Origin: an uncultured Oscillospiraceae bacterium
GTDB lineage: Bacteria > Bacillota > Clostridia > Oscillospirales > Oscillospiraceae
Direction of reading: 5' to 3'
Assembly: GCA_910588635.1 (NCBI GenBank)
Contig: CAJUPW010000031.1
Location: forward strand, 19,391-34,387
Length of the DNA stretch: 14,997 bases
The position numbers and the translations under genes are program-made. Below are positions 12,416 through 14,997 of the stretch, piece by piece. Position 1 is the stretch's first letter, and the number at the start of each line of letters is the position of its first letter. The notes beneath the pieces were generated by a model. That model was not told the origin of the DNA. It saw only the letters and a list, made by a program, of their open reading frames with translations, and searched no databases.

Positions 12416-14997
12416 ATGGGCGACTGGCACAGCCGGAGCGTGTCTCAGGTGATGGAGGAAGTGAAGGGACGCCCGGAGGGGCTCACCGCCCGGGAGGCTG
12501 CCCGGCGGCTGGAGCAGTACGGTCCCAACCAGCTGGCTCAGCCCAAGCCTCCGGGGCTTCTCCTGCGCGTCCTGGGCCAGCTGAAGGATCCCATGATTCT
12601 GGTGCTGCTGGCCGCGGCCGCCCTGTCGCTGCTGGCCAGCGGCGGGGAGGACTGGCTGGACGGTGTGATTATCCTGGTGATTGTGGTGGTCAACGGGGTC
12701 ATCTCCATCACCCAGGAGGACCATGCCCAGCAGGCGCTGGAGGAGCTGAGACGGATGTCCTCTCCCCAGGCCGCTGTCCTGCGGGACGGGACGCCCCGGA
12801 AGGCGGCCGCCGCCGCCCTGGTGCCCGGGGATGTTATCCTGCTGGAGGCCGGGGATCAGGTTCCCGCCGACGCCCGGATTTTGGAGTGCAGCCGCCTCCA
12901 GGCCGACGAGAGCGCCATGACGGGGGAGTCGGTTCCGGTGGAAAAGCGGGCGGCGGAGGCCCTCCCGGCGGATACCCCTCTGGGGGATCAGGTGAACATG
13001 CTCCTCTCGGGCACGCTTATCACCGCCGGCCGGGGGACCGCCCTGGTGGTGGCCACCGGCATGGACACCCAGATGGGTCACATCGCCGGCCTGCTGCTGG
13101 ACAGCAGTTCGGGAGACACTCCCCTCCAGAGGCGGATGGCCGAAATATCCAAATCCCTGTCCTTCCTGTGCCTGTCGGTGTGCGCGGTCATGTTCGGAGT
13201 GGGGCTGTTTCAGGGGAAAGGGATGCTGGAAATGTTCCTCACCGCCGTCTCCTTGGCGGTAGCCGCCATTCCCGAGGGGCTGCCCGCCATCGTCACCATC
13301 GTGCTGGCCCTGGGGGTGCAGCGGCTGGCGGACAAAAACGCCATCGTGAAGAAACTGCCCGCCGTGGAGACTCTGGGCTGCGCCGGGGTGATCTGCTCCG
13401 ACAAGACGGGTACTCTCACCCAGAACAAGATGACGGTGCAGCAGGTCTGGCTCACTCCCGGCGCCCGGCGGCGGGACGCCATGGTGGCGGGGGCGCTCTG
13501 CTCCGACGCAAGGCTTACGTGGAAGGCCGGAGCCCCCACTGCCTCCGGTGATCCCACCGAGGGGGCGCTGGTGGTGGCCGCTGCCCGGGACGGGGTAGAC
13601 CAAAGCCGGGAGCTGGAGCGCTTTCCACGGGTGGCCGACATTCCATTTGACTCCACCCGCAAGCTGATGACCACCATACATACCGACCCGGATGGGGGCT
13701 GGACCGCCCTGGTAAAGGGGGCCCCCGACGTGCTGTTGGATCGGTGCTCGGCCACCCCCAGGGGTCCCCTGACCCCGGGAGACCGGAGCCGCATTCTGGC
13801 CGCCAACGAGGGTCTGGCGGAAAAGGCTCTGCGGGTCATCGCCGTAGCCCGGCGGCAGCTGGACCATCTTCCCAAAGACCCCCGGCCGGGCGATCTGGAG
13901 CGGGAGCTCACCTTTCTGGGCCTTTTCGGCCTGATGGACCCGCCCCGGTCCGAGGCGCGCTTCGCCGTGGCGAAATGTCACCTGGCGGGGGTGCGGCCGG
14001 TGATGATTACCGGCGACCACCGGGCCACCGCGGTGGCGGTGGCCAAGGAGCTGGACATCGTTCGCCCCGGGGACTGGTCGGTGACGGGGGCGGAGCTGGA
14101 CTTCATGCCCCAGGAGCTGCTGGAGAACGACATTGAAAAATTTGCCGTCTTTGCCCGGGTGTCCCCGGAGCACAAGATGCGCATTGTCCAGGCCTGGCAG
14201 AAGCGGGGCAAGGTGGTAGCCATGACGGGGGACGGGGTGAACGACGCCCCCGCCCTGAAGGCCGCCGACATCGGCTGCGCTATGGGGAAAGCGGGCACTG
14301 ACGTGGCCAAGGGGGCGGCGGACATGATCCTTACCGATGACAACTTCTCTACCATAGTCTCCGCCATTGAGGAGGGCCGGGGAATCTATTCCAACATTCG
14401 CAAGGCCATCCACTACCTGCTCTCCTGCAACATCGGGGAAATATTTACCATCTTCGCGGCTACGGTGGCGGGCTTCGGACAGATGCCCCTGGCGCCGGTG
14501 CAGCTGCTGTGGCTCAACCTGGTGACCGACTCCCTCCCCGCCCTTGCCCTGGGGGTGGAGCCTGTGGAGGAGGGGGTGATGGAGGAGGAACCCCGAAACG
14601 CCTCCGCCGGGCTCTTCGACCGAAAATTTTCCCTTCGTCTGGCCTGGCAGGGGCTGATGGTGGGCCTGCTCACCCTGGGGGCCTACTGGCTGGGGGAGTA
14701 TGTGCTCAGCGATCCCTCCCTGGCCGACGCCACCGCCAACACCATGGCCTTCGCCACCCTCACCTTCTGCCAGCTGTTCCACGCCTTCGACGTGCGCAGC
14801 GAGACCCAGTCCATCGCCCGCCTGGGCCTGCTGTCCAACCCGGCGATGAACAAGGCGTTCCTGGTAGGCATGGGCCTTCAGCTCATCGTGCTGCTGGCTC
14901 CCCCCTTCCAGGCCATCTTCCAGGTGTGCCCTTTGAACGCCGTGGAGTGGCTGGTGGTGCTGGGGCTGTCCCTGACGCCGCTGGTGATCTGCGAGAT
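12416..14997 (+). CDS. Calcium-type P-type ATPase (P2, 3' end cut)
   Basis: Cation-translocating ATPase of the P2 (SERCA/PMCA-like) class, probably exporting Ca2+ from the cytosol. The 860 residues present open MGDWHSRSVSQVMEEV and run past the right edge; the family is about 870-900 long, so little is missing. Motifs are TGES (169-172), PEGLP in M4 (286-290), phosphorylation site DKTGTLT (D329), KGAPD, MITGDH and TGDGVNDAP (604-612). Ion-site residues match SERCA in M5 (NIGE, N672 and E675) and M6 (NLVTD, N701, T704, D705). In M8 the position of the SERCA glutamate appears to hold T or Q. ATG at 12416 follows AAGGGAGAG; an out-of-frame ATG lies at 12408. A TATACT at 12381 lacks a good -35. 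Two-site stoichiometry is uncertain. Confidence 0.93.
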   Translation, partial: MGDWHSRSVSQVMEEVKGRPEGLTAREAARRLEQYGPNQLAQPKPPGLLLRVLGQLKDPMILVLLAAAALSLLASGGEDWLDGVIILVIVVVNGVISITQEDHAQQALEELRRMSSPQAAVLRDGTPRKAAAAALVPGDVILLEAGDQVPADARILECSRLQADESAMTGESVPVEKRAAEALPADTPLGDQVNMLLSGTLITAGRGTALVVATGMDTQMGHIAGLLLDSSSGDTPLQRRMAEISKSLSFLCLSVCAVMFGVGLFQGKGMLEMFLTAVSLAVAAIPEGLPAIVTIVLALGVQRLADKNAIVKKLPAVETLGCAGVICSDKTGTLTQNKMTVQQVWLTPGARRRDAMVAGALCSDARLTWKAGAPTASGDPTEGALVVAAARDGVDQSRELERFPRVADIPFDSTRKLMTTIHTDPDGGWTALVKGAPDVLLDRCSATPRGPLTPGDRSRILAANEGLAEKALRVIAVARRQLDHLPKDPRPGDLERELTFLGLFGLMDPPRSEARFAVAKCHLAGVRPVMITGDHRATAVAVAKELDIVRPGDWSVTGAELDFMPQELLENDIEKFAVFARVSPEHKMRIVQAWQKRGKVVAMTGDGVNDAPALKAADIGCAMGKAGTDVAKGAADMILTDDNFSTIVSAIEEGRGIYSNIRKAIHYLLSCNIGEIFTIFAATVAGFGQMPLAPVQLLWLNLVTDSLPALALGVEPVEEGVMEEEPRNASAGLFDRKFSLRLAWQGLMVGLLTLGAYWLGEYVLSDPSLADATANTMAFATLTFCQLFHAFDVRSETQSIARLGLLSNPAMNKAFLVGMGLQLIVLLAPPFQAIFQVCPLNAVEWLVVLGLSLTPLVICE

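Noticed and set aside
12380..14782. 800-codon open frame on the minus strand
   Set aside because: It is a shadow of the P-type ATPase, whose motifs run uninterrupted on the plus strand.
1..14997. CRISPR arrays, tRNA or rRNA genes, insertion sequences
   Set aside because: I saw no regularly spaced repeats, cloverleaf-like genes, rRNA segments or transposase motifs on either strand.

Overview
The window comes from a GC-rich, endospore-forming, monoderm bacterium of the Clostridia. The best guess is Oscillospiraceae (Flavonifractor/Intestinimonas-like). The reasons are a spoIIP gene with a sigma-E-like promoter, canonical AGGAGG-type ribosome binding sites, a lipoprotein with a Gram-positive-style context, and the order mutS-mutL-miaA-hfq. 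The genus is inferred; no rRNA is present. The window begins in a run of 23 C that interrupts the last codons of yggS, which looks like a contig edge or sequencing artefact.

Layout. On the minus strand, from right to left: miaB (11018-9609), mutS (9593-6972), a lipoprotein (6957-6121), a small DUF3592-like membrane protein (6118-5618) and mutL (5614-3695). Spacings are 2-15 nt, so this looks like one operon from a strong sigma-A-type promoter at 11053-11081. After a 418-bp intergenic region come miaA (3276-2335), hfq (2278-2036), an HlyD-like membrane adaptor (2005-737) and yggS (704 to the left edge), also on the minus strand. On the plus strand, spoIIP (11152-12303) diverges from miaB and ends in a clear terminator. 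A calcium-type P-ATPase follows from 12416 and runs off the right edge.

How the genes work together. MutS and MutL form the mismatch-repair core. MiaA and MiaB catalyse successive steps of tRNA A37 modification (i6A, then ms2i6A). Hfq is an RNA-binding Sm-like protein. YggS controls PLP homeostasis, and the HlyD-like protein sits in a neighbourhood that in related genomes leads into division genes. SpoIIP is an engulfment hydrolase.

Most interesting region. The 418-bp mutL-miaA gap holds what looks like a complete, Fst/par-like type I toxin-antitoxin module. A 31-codon membrane-peptide gene on the plus strand (3376-3471) has its own extended -10 promoter, and a 5' hairpin covers its Shine-Dalgarno. 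A 14-bp hairpin (3478-3512) follows as a shared terminator. Beyond it, a second promoter on the minus strand (3559-3588) would make a short convergent RNA. That RNA carries a near-exact complement of the toxin start region, because the start region is repeated at 3517-3537. This is the layout of pAD1 par (RNA I/RNA II), but with a peptide I do not recognise as a described family member.
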